Assembly (NCBI GenBank): GCA_041395105.1
Contig: JAWLBB010000004.1
Span: 278,202 to 342,201 of the forward strand
DNA: 64,000 bases
DNA from: Opitutaceae bacterium
GTDB taxonomy: Bacteria > Verrucomicrobiota > Verrucomicrobiia > Opitutales > Opitutaceae
Direction: 5' to 3'
Under the pieces are notes generated by a model that saw nothing but the letters and a program-made list of their open reading frames with translations, ran no database searches and had not been told where the DNA came from. The translations under genes were made by a program, and so were the position numbers. This document shows, piece after piece, positions 8,233 through 16,603 of this stretch (within the stretch, counting starts at the first letter, position 1; each line of letters opens with the position of its first letter).

Positions 8233-9258
8233 TCACGGGGTGTGCTCGCGGGCGTAGCGGATCAGGGCTCGAAGGTTTTCCGGAGGGGTCATGGGTGAGA
8301 CCTCGCACCCGGAATTCACGATGTGGTTGGAGCCGGAAATGCGGTGGCAGCGGGCAGCCTCCTGGTAAACGGACTCGGTCGAGCCGGTCAGAAGAGTGGA
8401 TACGGTGGAGACATTTCCGCTGATCACCCGTCCGGGTCCGAGGTGTTTGCGCGCGAGGTTCAGGTCAACCGGGAAATCCAGTTCGAAAATGTCGGCGGGC
8501 AGCTCCGCCATGGCGGGAAGCAGCGACTCGGTCTGGCCGCACATGTGCAGACGGGTGATGATGTTCGGATGGGCGGCCTTGATCGCTTCGAGGACCCGCT
8601 TCTGTCTGGGCTGGACGAAACGCCGGTAGTGGCCGGGGCCGATCAGACTGGCTGCGGCATCGCTCATGCCGATGGTGTCCACTCCGGCGGCGATCTGGGC
8701 CATGGCATAGGGGATCGCCACGTCGGCCGAGAACTCCAGCAGATCGTCGACAAACGACGGGTTTTCCAAGAAATCCATCATGACGTGATTCAGCCCACGC
8801 AATTCCTGGGCGAGGGCGAGCGGTCCTTCGACCCAGCCGACGATGGAGCGGTAACCCCCGACCTCCCGATACATCATCTCGATTCCCCGGATCCGGTCGT
8901 GCATCCGGCCGCCTCCGAGCGGATCGGGAATCCGGAACGTCTTCAACCGTGACATGTCAAGCAGGGCAGCCCGGTCTTCGTTGATGGCGGGACCCTGATC
9001 CTCAAACCACTCGACGCTGCCCTCGCCTGCGATATCGATGACTTCGCGGGCCGGATCGGAGCAGGTCAGGAGGCAATCGATGTCGAAATCCTCCGCCGTT
9101 TTGAGCTGGGCCTGGGCCATTTTGAGGCCATCGCGGGTGTAGTCGATGAAGGGCATCCCGGCGTGCCGGGCGGCGAACATCATTACCATGGGTTGGGCGG
9201 CGAGGGAGTCAACCGGCTTGCCGGCGAGGGTGGCGTGGATGCGCTCGAGCGGAGTCAT
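8233..9258 (-). CDS. URO-D/MtaA-CmuA-like methyltransferase family protein
   Basis: 341-residue URO-D-superfamily TIM barrel. His238-x-Cys240 (RLHMCGQTES) and Cys318 (NSGCEV) form the HxC...C zinc-site pattern of MtaA/MtbA/CmuA-type corrinoid:thiol methyltransferases, unlike heme-pathway HemE. MTPLERIHATLAGKPVD is the usual start for this group. Transfer of a methyl group from a corrinoid protein to a thiol or tetrahydrofolate is a reasonable family-level inference; no corrinoid protein or MtaB-like partner is visible next to it. It follows lpxD by 108 bp on the same strand. Confidence 0.8.
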   Translation of the reverse strand: MTPLERIHATLAGKPVDSLAAQPMVMMFAARHAGMPFIDYTRDGLKMAQAQLKTAEDFDIDCLLTCSDPAREVIDIAGEGSVEWFEDQGPAINEDRAALLDMSRLKTFRIPDPLGGGRMHDRIRGIEMMYREVGGYRSIVGWVEGPLALAQELRGLNHVMMDFLENPSFVDDLLEFSADVAIPYAMAQIAAGVDTIGMSDAAASLIGPGHYRRFVQPRQKRVLEAIKAAHPNIITRLHMCGQTESLLPAMAELPADIFELDFPVDLNLARKHLGPGRVISGNVSTVSTLLTGSTESVYQEAARCHRISGSNHIVNSGCEVSPMTPPENLRALIRYAREHTP

Positions 9259-9366
9259 CGGAAAAGGCGACTATGCCTTAATTGATAGTGAGGGTGACAC
9301 CGACTCGAGGCAAGCGGGCATCGCCGGCGAATTCGCCTATGGCGGGATATTCGAACGTATCCGCAC

Positions 9367-10419
9367 TCAATGACCGACACTACTTTGCGACTCGAGTGCG
9401 GCCAGTCGATTTTCGAGTTCCTTGATCCGTTCGAGTGTTTTGGGCAGGCGCCGAATGTGAACCCGCAGGCGCTGTTCCTCCTGAATCGGGACCGCGGGAT
9501 AGCCGAGGTAGGTATGACCGCCGGGAAGGTCCTTGAGGACGCCGGCTCGTGCCGCGAGGGTGGATTGCCGGCCGATGGTGACGTGGCCGGCGATGCCGAC
9601 CTGCGCCGCGGCGACGACGTAATCCTCCAGTATGGAACTCCCGGCGATTCCGGTCTGGGATACGATAATGCAGTGTTTGCCGACGATGACGTTGTGGGCG
9701 ATCTGGACGAGGTTGTCGATCTTGGTGCCTTCGCCGATCCAGGTCCGTCCAAAACGGGCCCGGTCGATGGTCGTTGCCGCACCAACTTCCACATCGTTGT
9801 CGATCTGGACAATGCCGGCCTGACGAATCTTCCGGTGACGTCCCTTTTCCAGAACATAGCCGAATCCATCCGCGCCGATAACGGCGGACGAATGAATGAT
9901 GACGCGTTCGCCGAGCAGGCAGGCCTGAAGGACGGTGGCGTTGGGATGGAGAAAGGAATCCTTGCCGATCCGGACATCGGGCCCCACGTAGGCATTTGCG
10001 CCGATGGTCACGCCGTCACCGATCCAGGCCCGTTCATCGATGACGGCTCCGGGTCCGACACAGACGAGTCCGGGATTGATCACGACATCTTTTCCGATTG
10101 TGGCGGACGGATGAATGCCGGCCTTGAAAGGGATGGGTTGAAGGCCGAACTTCTCGACGATGATTTCGAAGGCTTGGGACGGGTTGGCGACTCCGATGCA
10201 GGTCAGCTTGTCCGGGAATTGTGTCGTTTCCGAGGGGACAAGCGCCGCGGTGGCCGCAGTCTCCATGAGCTGCTTGTGGTAACGGGAATCGTAAAAGAAG
10301 GTCAGGTCGCCCGGCTTGGCTTCCTTGAGGGACGCGAAACCAACGATTCGATGGTCCGGACTTCCGGAGAGAAGCGTCCCGTTTATGAGGGTAATGAGTT
10401 CACCGACGCTGACGTCCAT
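9367..10419 (-). CDS. lpxD: UDP-3-O-acylglucosamine N-acyltransferase LpxD
   Basis: Adds the N-linked hydroxyacyl chain in lipid A synthesis. The 350-aa protein has the N-terminal uridine-binding domain, then left-handed parallel beta-helix hexapeptide repeats (IHPSATIGKDVVINPGLVCVG and many more). The catalytic His is His242 in NLVQIAHNVIVG. A C-terminal helix (LPKTLERIKELENRLAALE) completes the fold. It is cytoplasmic, trimeric in the family, and evidence that the organism makes LPS. It is placed at the end of the KGPDC-MDR-SDR run (40 bp after the SDR), perhaps read through from it. Confidence 0.96.
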   Translation of the reverse strand: MDVSVGELITLINGTLLSGSPDHRIVGFASLKEAKPGDLTFFYDSRYHKQLMETAATAALVPSETTQFPDKLTCIGVANPSQAFEIIVEKFGLQPIPFKAGIHPSATIGKDVVINPGLVCVGPGAVIDERAWIGDGVTIGANAYVGPDVRIGKDSFLHPNATVLQACLLGERVIIHSSAVIGADGFGYVLEKGRHRKIRQAGIVQIDNDVEVGAATTIDRARFGRTWIGEGTKIDNLVQIAHNVIVGKHCIIVSQTGIAGSSILEDYVVAAAQVGIAGHVTIGRQSTLAARAGVLKDLPGGHTYLGYPAVPIQEEQRLRVHIRRLPKTLERIKELENRLAALESQSSVGH

Positions 10420-10459
10420 GCCGCTCAGTGTTCATAGAAATCCGGCGGTGTCACGAATT

Positions 10460-11242
10460 TCAGAATTTCGGAAGATTGCGCCCGAGAAAGGTGTGTTGTT
10501 CAATGTCGAGGACGGAACCACTGACCGGTCCGGACTCATCGCTGAGGAAGTAAATGGCGGCGGCGGCGATCTCCTCGGGGGTGAAGAGGCGCCCGGACGG
10601 CGTGAAGAATCTTGAGAGGTGGGACGGCCAGTTGTCGGGACGTCCCTGATCCCGGTAGCGCTGGTATTCCCCTTCAGTCAGGACCCAGCCTGGGTTGATC
10701 TGGTTTATGCGGACACCGGATTCGCGGGTGAGGGTATCACCAAGATTCCGGGTCAGGGTCATGAGGCCTCCCTTGGAGATGGAATACGGGACCATGTGGC
10801 CTTCACCTGCGTGGGCGTTGACCGAACCGATATTGACCACCGATCCGCGGGTCCGGGTCAGGTGGGGCAGGGCGGCCTGGATAAGGAAGAAGGGCGCCCG
10901 CAGGTTGGTCGAGATGAAGCGGTCGAAGAGTGCCTCATCGGTATTCTGGATGGTCCCGTTGCCGACCAGAGCGGCATTGTTGACCAGCCCGTCCAATTGC
11001 CCGAACGACTGAATGGCGTGGTCGACAACGGCGGCGGAAGAACCTGGAGCAGTCAGGTCGGCGACCCGCAACGCCGTCTTTTCTCCACCGGGGTCGAGCT
11101 CCGTCCGGACGGCGGCACCGAGTTCCGCCTCAAGACCGTGGATGAGGACCCGGGCCCCTTCCTCGAGGCATTTCCTGGCAATGGCCTTCCCGATGCCGGT
11201 GGTTGATCCGGTCACGATAATGACTTTGTCCTCGAGTCGCAT
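10460..11242 (-). CDS. SDR-family oxidoreductase
   Basis: 260-residue classical short-chain dehydrogenase. The NAD(P)-binding TGSTTGIGKAIA motif is near the N-terminus, followed by the NNAALVGNG segment, catalytic Ser in VVNIGSVNAHAG, and YSISK as the YxxxK motif. The C-terminus PEEIAAAAIYFLSDES is standard. Substrate not evident; its position 26 bp after a sugar-alcohol-type MDR and near a KGPDC-like enzyme and polysaccharide lyase suggests oxidation or reduction of a sugar or sugar acid (inference). Probably cotranscribed with the two genes before it. Confidence 0.9.
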   Translation of the reverse strand: MRLEDKVIIVTGSTTGIGKAIARKCLEEGARVLIHGLEAELGAAVRTELDPGGEKTALRVADLTAPGSSAAVVDHAIQSFGQLDGLVNNAALVGNGTIQNTDEALFDRFISTNLRAPFFLIQAALPHLTRTRGSVVNIGSVNAHAGEGHMVPYSISKGGLMTLTRNLGDTLTRESGVRINQINPGWVLTEGEYQRYRDQGRPDNWPSHLSRFFTPSGRLFTPEEIAAAAIYFLSDESGPVSGSVLDIEQHTFLGRNLPKF

Positions 11243-11268
11243 GGAAAGAGAAACGGTTGAAGCGCGCC

Positions 11269-12300
11269 TCAGTTTTCCGGTTTCAAGACAGCTTTGACGA
11301 TGGCGCCCGAATGCATGGCTTCAAACGCGTCATGCCACTTGTGGAGTGGCCAGATACCACCGAGGATCGGGGAGAGGTTGAGACGGCCGGATCCGAGGAG
11401 TTCGAGCACACGTTCCCAGACCGGCCAGTTGTGAGAAAAGGAACCCTGCAAGGTGACGTTTTTCTGGACGAGCGGATCCAGCGAGAATCCAAGTGGTTGC
11501 GGTCCCCAGCCGACCTTCGTGATCCAGCCGGCGGGCCGGACGAGATCGAGCGCGGTCTTCAGGGTGGCGGAAATACCGGCAGCATCGATGACGACATCGA
11601 CGCCCAGGCCGTCACCTTGCCGTGCCCATTCCGTCGGATCGCCGACAATGGGGTGACACCCGATCAATTCCGCGGTATCAAGCCGGATCTGGTCGGCCGG
11701 CAACCCGGTCACGGCGACGTCGGCCCCCGCCAATCGGGCGATGCTCGCGCAGAGAAGCCCGATCGGTCCGGGGCCGATGACGAGCACCCGGCATCCCGGA
11801 GTGATCCGGCTGTTGTTCATGACCGCGTTGTAGGCCACGCAGCAGGGCTCGGTCAGGGCGGCGTGTTCCGACTTCAAGCTTTCAGGCACCCGGTGCAGGC
11901 AGCGTTCGGGGACCCGAACAAAGGTGGTCATCGCCCCATCCACCCCATAGCCGAAACCCTTGCGATCGGGGTCGAGGTTGTAGAGACCCCGACGGGTCAT
12001 GGGGCTGTCGGGATTGATGACGGCCGCGGTTTCTGAAACGATCCGGTCGCCCTCCCTCCAGGAAGAGTTTTTTCCCGGCATTTCCTCGATCACTCCGCAG
12101 AATTCATGACCGAGAACAACCGGGTAGTTGACCGACCATCCCTGCTGCCCGGTCCATTGGTGGAGATCACTCCCGCAGACTCCGACGGCCAGGACCCTGA
12201 CCAACACTTCACCGTCGTCGGGAGTCGGGCGCGGGATGTCGCGGAGTTCGACGGAAAAAGGGGTTTTGGAAAAATTGACGACGCCGGGTGTGGAATTCAT
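11269..12300 (-). CDS. Zinc-type medium-chain dehydrogenase (sorbitol/threonine DH-like)
   Basis: 343-residue MDR-family NAD(P)-dependent dehydrogenase. The catalytic zinc ligands are present: Cys in GVCGSDLH, His-Glu in LGHEFCG, and Glu in TEPCCVAYNAV. The Rossmann motif is VIGPGPIGLL. The structural-zinc lobe normally carries four closely spaced cysteines; here the equivalent stretch (ETAAVINPDSPMTRRGLYNL) has none, so the structural zinc is lost while the catalytic one remains. The gene starts 25 bp after the KGPDC-like gene and precedes the SDR by 26 bp. Likely substrate a polyol or sugar acid, inferred from neighbours. Confidence 0.9.
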   Translation of the reverse strand: MNSTPGVVNFSKTPFSVELRDIPRPTPDDGEVLVRVLAVGVCGSDLHQWTGQQGWSVNYPVVLGHEFCGVIEEMPGKNSSWREGDRIVSETAAVINPDSPMTRRGLYNLDPDRKGFGYGVDGAMTTFVRVPERCLHRVPESLKSEHAALTEPCCVAYNAVMNNSRITPGCRVLVIGPGPIGLLCASIARLAGADVAVTGLPADQIRLDTAELIGCHPIVGDPTEWARQGDGLGVDVVIDAAGISATLKTALDLVRPAGWITKVGWGPQPLGFSLDPLVQKNVTLQGSFSHNWPVWERVLELLGSGRLNLSPILGGIWPLHKWHDAFEAMHSGAIVKAVLKPEN

Positions 12301-12325
12301 GGGAACTGGGAGAAGCCTGGGGGAT

Positions 12326-13012
12326 TCAGGACTGCCGGTGGACGGCCTCGCAGATCAATCGGAGAGAGCCCTCGAGGTCCCCGCCGGCGGTGCGGAATGC
12401 ATCCGCATCGATGGTGAGGGGCGCACCAAGCACAACGAGTGGGGCTCCGTAGCCGGGGCACTGGATGGCCTGTTCGATGCTGAGGCCCCCGACGGCTTGA
12501 ACCGGGATGGACACGGCCTCGACGACCGCCCGCAGCTGATCGAGCGGGCTGGGCATGCGTTCCCCACGGGCGGCGATGCCCCGCCGTTCGTCGTAGCCGA
12601 CGTGATGGACGATAAAATCGCAGCCGAGATCTTCCAACCGCCTTGCCGATGCCACCATGTCGGGCGCGGCCAGATTGTCACCCATGACCTTGACATTGAA
12701 ATCCCGCCCGGCCTGGACGACGCACTTGATGGTTTCGGGGTGGGCCCGCTCCATCACGACGACATGAGTCGCCCCGGCTTTGGCCATCATCTCCGCTTCG
12801 AGGTAGCCTCCGTCCATCGTCTTCAGGTCAGCGACGATCGGCACGTCGGGAAAACGCTCCCTCAAGCCGCTGACCGCCCTGAGGCCCTCGGCGAGGATGA
12901 GGGGTGTCCCGGCTTCCAGCCAGTCGACGCCCGCACGAAGCGCCATGGTCGCGGTCTCGATCGCTTCGTCCAGCCGGGTCAGGTCGAGAGAGATCTGCAC
13001 GATCGGTTTCAT
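12326..13012 (-). CDS. 3-keto-L-gulonate-6-P decarboxylase / hexulose-6-P synthase family protein
   Basis: 228-residue member of the orotidine-monophosphate decarboxylase suprafamily. DLKTMD at residues 62-67 is the DxKxxD metal/catalytic motif shared by KGPDC (UlaD/SgbH) and HPS (HxlA). The start MKPIVQISLDLTRLDEAIET and VEAVSIPVQAVGGLS are also characteristic. Either decarboxylation of 3-keto-gulonate-6-P or aldol condensation with formaldehyde is possible; no 6-phospho-3-hexuloisomerase is adjacent, and the neighbouring dehydrogenases and lyase favour a sugar-acid catabolic role (inference). First gene of the operon, divergent from the heparinase-type gene across 165 bp. Confidence 0.83.
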   Translation of the reverse strand: MKPIVQISLDLTRLDEAIETATMALRAGVDWLEAGTPLILAEGLRAVSGLRERFPDVPIVADLKTMDGGYLEAEMMAKAGATHVVVMERAHPETIKCVVQAGRDFNVKVMGDNLAAPDMVASARRLEDLGCDFIVHHVGYDERRGIAARGERMPSPLDQLRAVVEAVSIPVQAVGGLSIEQAIQCPGYGAPLVVLGAPLTIDADAFRTAGGDLEGSLRLICEAVHRQS

Positions 13013-13177
13013 GGGATGGACAACAGACGATCCGGGGCCTTAAGACAAGCCATCCGGACGGGTTCGACACCCTTGCCCTTGGCCGGTGATGGGTTTTCAT
13101 CAAAGACAGTCGTTTCGGCCGTCACCCTCCGCATCCAAACCTTGAGTCCCGAGTCGCCTGACAAGGATCACCAGTCC

Positions 13178-15595
13178 ATGAAAGAAAGCCGCCATCCCCA
13201 TCCTCATGTTGACCCCCGACAGCCGAGAAACAATGACCGGCTCGGGACAAATCCGCCGGTCTTTGCCTGGAAGCCTCCGGCGGGCGAGGTCAGGGTCCGG
13301 ATTTCAGGCACGCATCCTCCGGTCTACACGAGTGTCCTGGTCGAGTCCAAAGATGGCTACCGTCTTGAGGTGGCCCGGGATCTCGATTTCGCCGACAAGG
13401 TGATCGATCTTCCAGGGCTGGTGGATCCGGTCCATCTGCCCGAGAAGGCGTTGCCGGCCGGCGGGTATTTCTGGCGGTGGTCGTCGGGCGAGGCTGTTTC
13501 GGAGGTATTCTCGTTCACGATTCCCCAGGACGCCGTCCGGCTCGAGGTGCCTCCGGCCGAGACCTGGCTCGAGGCATTCTCAGGACCACATCCCCGGGTT
13601 CAGGTCTCGGCGGGAGACCTGCCGCAACTGCGCTCACGGCTGGAGCGGGATCGGCCCTCCGAGCGTGCCGCCATGATTGCCGAAGCGGATGCGATTCTGA
13701 AGGAAGCCCATCACTACCCCGAGCCTGAGCGGCTCCCGGACCGCGAGGTGGATTACGAGGCCTTCTGGGCGATCTGGTATCCGACCATGTGGGGCACCCG
13801 GCGCTTTGTCAAAGGGGCCGAGGTGCTAGCCTTCGCCTACCTGGTGACCGGCATTTCGGAATACGGTCGTGCGGCCTGTCAGCGACTGGACAGTGTCGCG
13901 CGTTGGGACCCGGAGGGCTCCACCTACCTGGGGCACAATGACGAAGCTCATATGAGCGTCATCTGGAATGGCCCGATTGCCTGTGATTGGGTCTGGAATC
14001 TGTTCACCGAAGAGGAGCGCACCCGTGTGATCGAGCAATACCGGCGCAGGGGCGAAATCACCTTTCATCACATGCATGATCAGGGCTGTTACGGGGTGAA
14101 CCGCTTTGATTCCCATGCCGGTCGCGAGATTGTCTTCCTGGCACAGATGGCCCTGGTTTTTCACCAGGAAATCCCAGAGGCACGCGAATGGTTGCGCTGG
14201 TTGCGTCCGGTCCTGGGAGGCATCTGGCCGGTTTGGGCGGGCGATGATGGCGCATGGTCGGAAGGTGTTTCCTACGCCAATCCGTACGTCACCATCATGA
14301 GCCGGTTCGTTTCGATTCTCAAGCATGGCGCCGGCATCGATCTCTACCGGAGACCGTTCTGGAAAAACTTCTGCAAGTGGAAGCGGTGGGTTCAGCCGCC
14401 CTACGCGGAATGGACCGGATTCGGCGACCATTCCGAGCGTTGGAGAGACGGATGGACGGCCACAGCCGACATCGTCGAGCTGATTGCACGGGAAACAGGC
14501 AGCCCGGAGTTTCTGCCCTACGTGGCGGCCTTCCGTCGGGAGATAGACGGGATGGAGGCGGCGCCGGCCGGCCGCGCCCTGCCAGCCACCAATCCGACCC
14601 TGCTTTTGGCGCCACCCCTCGAGGCTGAACCGGGGCGGGAGGCTGCGGATCGTCCAGGGGGCCGGGTCAGCGCCGTTTTTCCCTACGCGGGCTGGGCGGC
14701 CATCCGTACCGGGTTGGCCGGGGGAAGCGACGATGTGGCGTTTCTCTTCCGGAGTTCCCGATTCGGAGCGTTCAGTCATTCCCACTCGAACAACAATGAT
14801 TTCATCGTCCATGTCGGCGGTCGGATCATGGCGATGCCTTCGGGATACTACGCCGGATATGGTTCGAAGCATCACGCCCATTGGGTCTGGCATACCAAGG
14901 CGAACAATTGTATCACCCTATCGGACGCGCCGCAGCTGATGCGGTCCCACGAATCCCAAGGCTATGTCATCAACGGATTTGAGGACGAGCGGATCGCGTA
15001 TTTCTGTGGCAACGCCGATGCGAGCTATCGTCTGCAGGCCAGACGATGCCGCCGGCATGTGGCTTATCTGAAAGACGTGGGGTGTTTTTTCCTGGTGGAT
15101 ACCTTTGAGGCTCAACCGGGCATCACATCTTCAGTCCAGTGGAACATCCATTCCTGGAGTCCCTTCGCGGTGGATCCTGACGGGAAGGGCTTTCATCTGC
15201 AGCGCGGCGAGAGCGGATTGCACGGTTCGTTTCTCTTTTCCCATGAGTCGTTTGTATCGCTTCGGGAAGGATGGGACCCGCCGCCGGGAACCGGGAAGAA
15301 TTCCGATCAATGGCATAATCAATACCACCTGCGCTTCACGCCCGCGGTTCTGGCCGAGAAACGCAACCTGGGTGTCGTGCTTCGCCCGGATTACCCGGGG
15401 TTTCGCAAGCCCGAGATCAGGCGGGAGCGGAGGGGGACTGCCGAAGTGGCCGAGATCGACGGGTTCAGCCTGTGGGTCAACCAGGAGGAACGCATGGATG
15501 TGGCCGGTCGGGAATCCGATGCGATCGCCGCGATCGTGATGGATGGTCGGGTCTACGAGATCCGGGAGGAGGGAGTCGCCCACAGGGGGCAGTGA
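13178..15595 (+). CDS. Heparinase II/III-family polysaccharide lyase with DUF4962-like N-terminus
   Basis: 805-residue protein, probably cleaving a uronate-containing polysaccharide by beta-elimination. An N-terminal beta domain (to about residue 120) is followed by an alpha/alpha toroid (residues about 130-480, including the VNRFDSHAGREIVFLAQMAL region). A C-terminal beta-sandwich holds the heparinase II/III signature SHSHSNNNDFIVHVGGR and the Gly-Tyr-Tyr and His-His segment YYAGYGSKHHAHW. The frame is open far upstream, but that part overlaps three real minus-strand genes; the ATG at 13178 has AAGGA 10 bp before it. No signal peptide, so it may act in the cytoplasm on imported oligosaccharides. 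Exact substrate unknown. Confidence 0.85.
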   Translation: MKESRHPHPHVDPRQPRNNDRLGTNPPVFAWKPPAGEVRVRISGTHPPVYTSVLVESKDGYRLEVARDLDFADKVIDLPGLVDPVHLPEKALPAGGYFWRWSSGEAVSEVFSFTIPQDAVRLEVPPAETWLEAFSGPHPRVQVSAGDLPQLRSRLERDRPSERAAMIAEADAILKEAHHYPEPERLPDREVDYEAFWAIWYPTMWGTRRFVKGAEVLAFAYLVTGISEYGRAACQRLDSVARWDPEGSTYLGHNDEAHMSVIWNGPIACDWVWNLFTEEERTRVIEQYRRRGEITFHHMHDQGCYGVNRFDSHAGREIVFLAQMALVFHQEIPEAREWLRWLRPVLGGIWPVWAGDDGAWSEGVSYANPYVTIMSRFVSILKHGAGIDLYRRPFWKNFCKWKRWVQPPYAEWTGFGDHSERWRDGWTATADIVELIARETGSPEFLPYVAAFRREIDGMEAAPAGRALPATNPTLLLAPPLEAEPGREAADRPGGRVSAVFPYAGWAAIRTGLAGGSDDVAFLFRSSRFGAFSHSHSNNNDFIVHVGGRIMAMPSGYYAGYGSKHHAHWVWHTKANNCITLSDAPQLMRSHESQGYVINGFEDERIAYFCGNADASYRLQARRCRRHVAYLKDVGCFFLVDTFEAQPGITSSVQWNIHSWSPFAVDPDGKGFHLQRGESGLHGSFLFSHESFVSLREGWDPPPGTGKNSDQWHNQYHLRFTPAVLAEKRNLGVVLRPDYPGFRKPEIRRERRGTAEVAEIDGFSLWVNQEERMDVAGRESDAIAAIVMDGRVYEIREEGVAHRGQ

Positions 15596-15763
15596 ACGAT
15601 TCCCGGTGCAGGACCGGCGCCGCTGTTATTCAAGCCGCCCAGCTCCTGCGATGTAGTTCCTGCCAATCAGGTTCACGTGGCTTAACGAGTGACTCGAATG
15701 TGGGACGTGGCTTGTCCGTGACCATTCACCGCTCATCCGGTCCCCAAGACTGACTTTGCGAAG

Positions 15764-15780
15764 GCGCACTCCATGTGCGC
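15764..15780. terminator. Possible bidirectional terminator hairpin
   Basis: GCGCAC (15764-15769) and GTGCGC (15775-15780) flank TCCAT, and AT-richer TTGCGAA and TTTCGAA surround the stem. It lies between the convergent ends of the heparinase-type gene and gmhA. The stem is short and there is no long U-tract, so the call is tentative. The rest of 15596-15828 shows no gene. Confidence 0.35.
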
Positions 15781-15828
15781 AGTTTCGAAGAGCGTCTCAG
15801 AAGGGAATCCCCGAGTGCACAACACCGT

Positions 15829-16392
15829 CTAGGCGGGAAAGGCGCCTTCGATCCGCTCGCAGAAATGGTGAATGAGGAAGAGGTGGGCCTCCTGGACAGA
15901 TGCGGTCTGATCCGACGGGATGATCACTTCGATCGTCGCCAGGCCCTGACAAGCCCCGCCCCCCTTGCCGAGAAGAGCAAGACTGTGGATGCCGTGCTTT
16001 CTGGCCGTTTCGAGAACGGTGACCAGGTCCCGGGATTGACCACTGGAACTCAGACAGACAAGCAGGTCGCCCTCAGTGGCGATTCCTTCAAATTGGCGGA
16101 CGAAAACCTGGTCCCAGCCGAAGTCGTTCCCAATACAGGACATGAGGGTTCCGTCGCTGGTCAGGGCGACGGCGGGCAGGGATCGCCGGTTCGACCGGTA
16201 ACGTCCCACCAGTTCGGTGGTCAGGTGCTGGGCCTCGGCGGCACTCCCGCCATTGCCGCAGGCGATCAGTTTGTTGCCGGTTTTCAGGGTCTCCAGGATG
16301 AGATCTCCGGCGGCGTCGATGGCCGGACGGATCGTCCGGAGGGCGTGGAGTGTCTCGAGAGATTTCTGCAGGCTCTGGTCAAAAGTCATCAT
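15829..16392 (-). CDS. gmhA: Sedoheptulose-7-phosphate isomerase GmhA
   Basis: Converts sedoheptulose-7-P to D-glycero-D-manno-heptose-7-P for LPS core or other heptose glycans. 187 aa, a single SIS domain: ACGNGGSAAEAQHLTTELVGRY at residues about 44-65 and VCLSSSGQSRDLVTVLE around 111-127 match GmhA. The C-terminal QEAHLFLIHHFCERIE carries the conserved active-site His region. Two ATGs overlap at 16392 and 16389. Divergent from the cysteine desulfurase gene, with a palindromic operator candidate in the 211-bp gap. Confidence 0.88.
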   Translation of the reverse strand: MMTFDQSLQKSLETLHALRTIRPAIDAAGDLILETLKTGNKLIACGNGGSAAEAQHLTTELVGRYRSNRRSLPAVALTSDGTLMSCIGNDFGWDQVFVRQFEGIATEGDLLVCLSSSGQSRDLVTVLETARKHGIHSLALLGKGGGACQGLATIEVIIPSDQTASVQEAHLFLIHHFCERIEGAFPA

Positions 16393-16451
16393 CGGAAAGG
16401 GAGTGTGATTTGGGGAGTGGCGAAGTCGAATCCGAAAGACCGTCTCGAGAG

Positions 16452-16474
16452 TTTGTAACGTATTATGTTACAAA
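16452..16474. promoter_or_regulatory. Perfect palindromic operator candidate between gmhA and the desulfurase gene
   Basis: TTTGTAAC (16452-16459) and GTTACAAA (16467-16474) are exact 8-bp inverted repeats with a 7-bp spacer GTATTAT. The element is AT-rich in an otherwise GC-rich sequence and lies about 78 bp upstream of gmhA and 130 bp upstream of the desulfurase start, where a dimeric regulator could control one or both. No regulator gene is adjacent, and I cannot assign a protein family. Confidence 0.55.
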
Positions 16475-16603
16475 TGGGTTGTTTCAGTCGGATTATCAAT
16501 CAGTTGAATTGCCGCGAATCCGAGACGCGATGAGTGACAAACCCCGCGTTGTGTTTTTTCCGGGTTTGCAGCTTCGGGAGAATGTGGGAGAGTGGCAGAA
16601 CGG

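Noticed and set aside
12128..13177. 350 extra open codons upstream of the heparinase-type gene
   Set aside because: They overlap three well-supported minus-strand genes and lack any domain; the ATG at 13178 has a ribosome-binding site.
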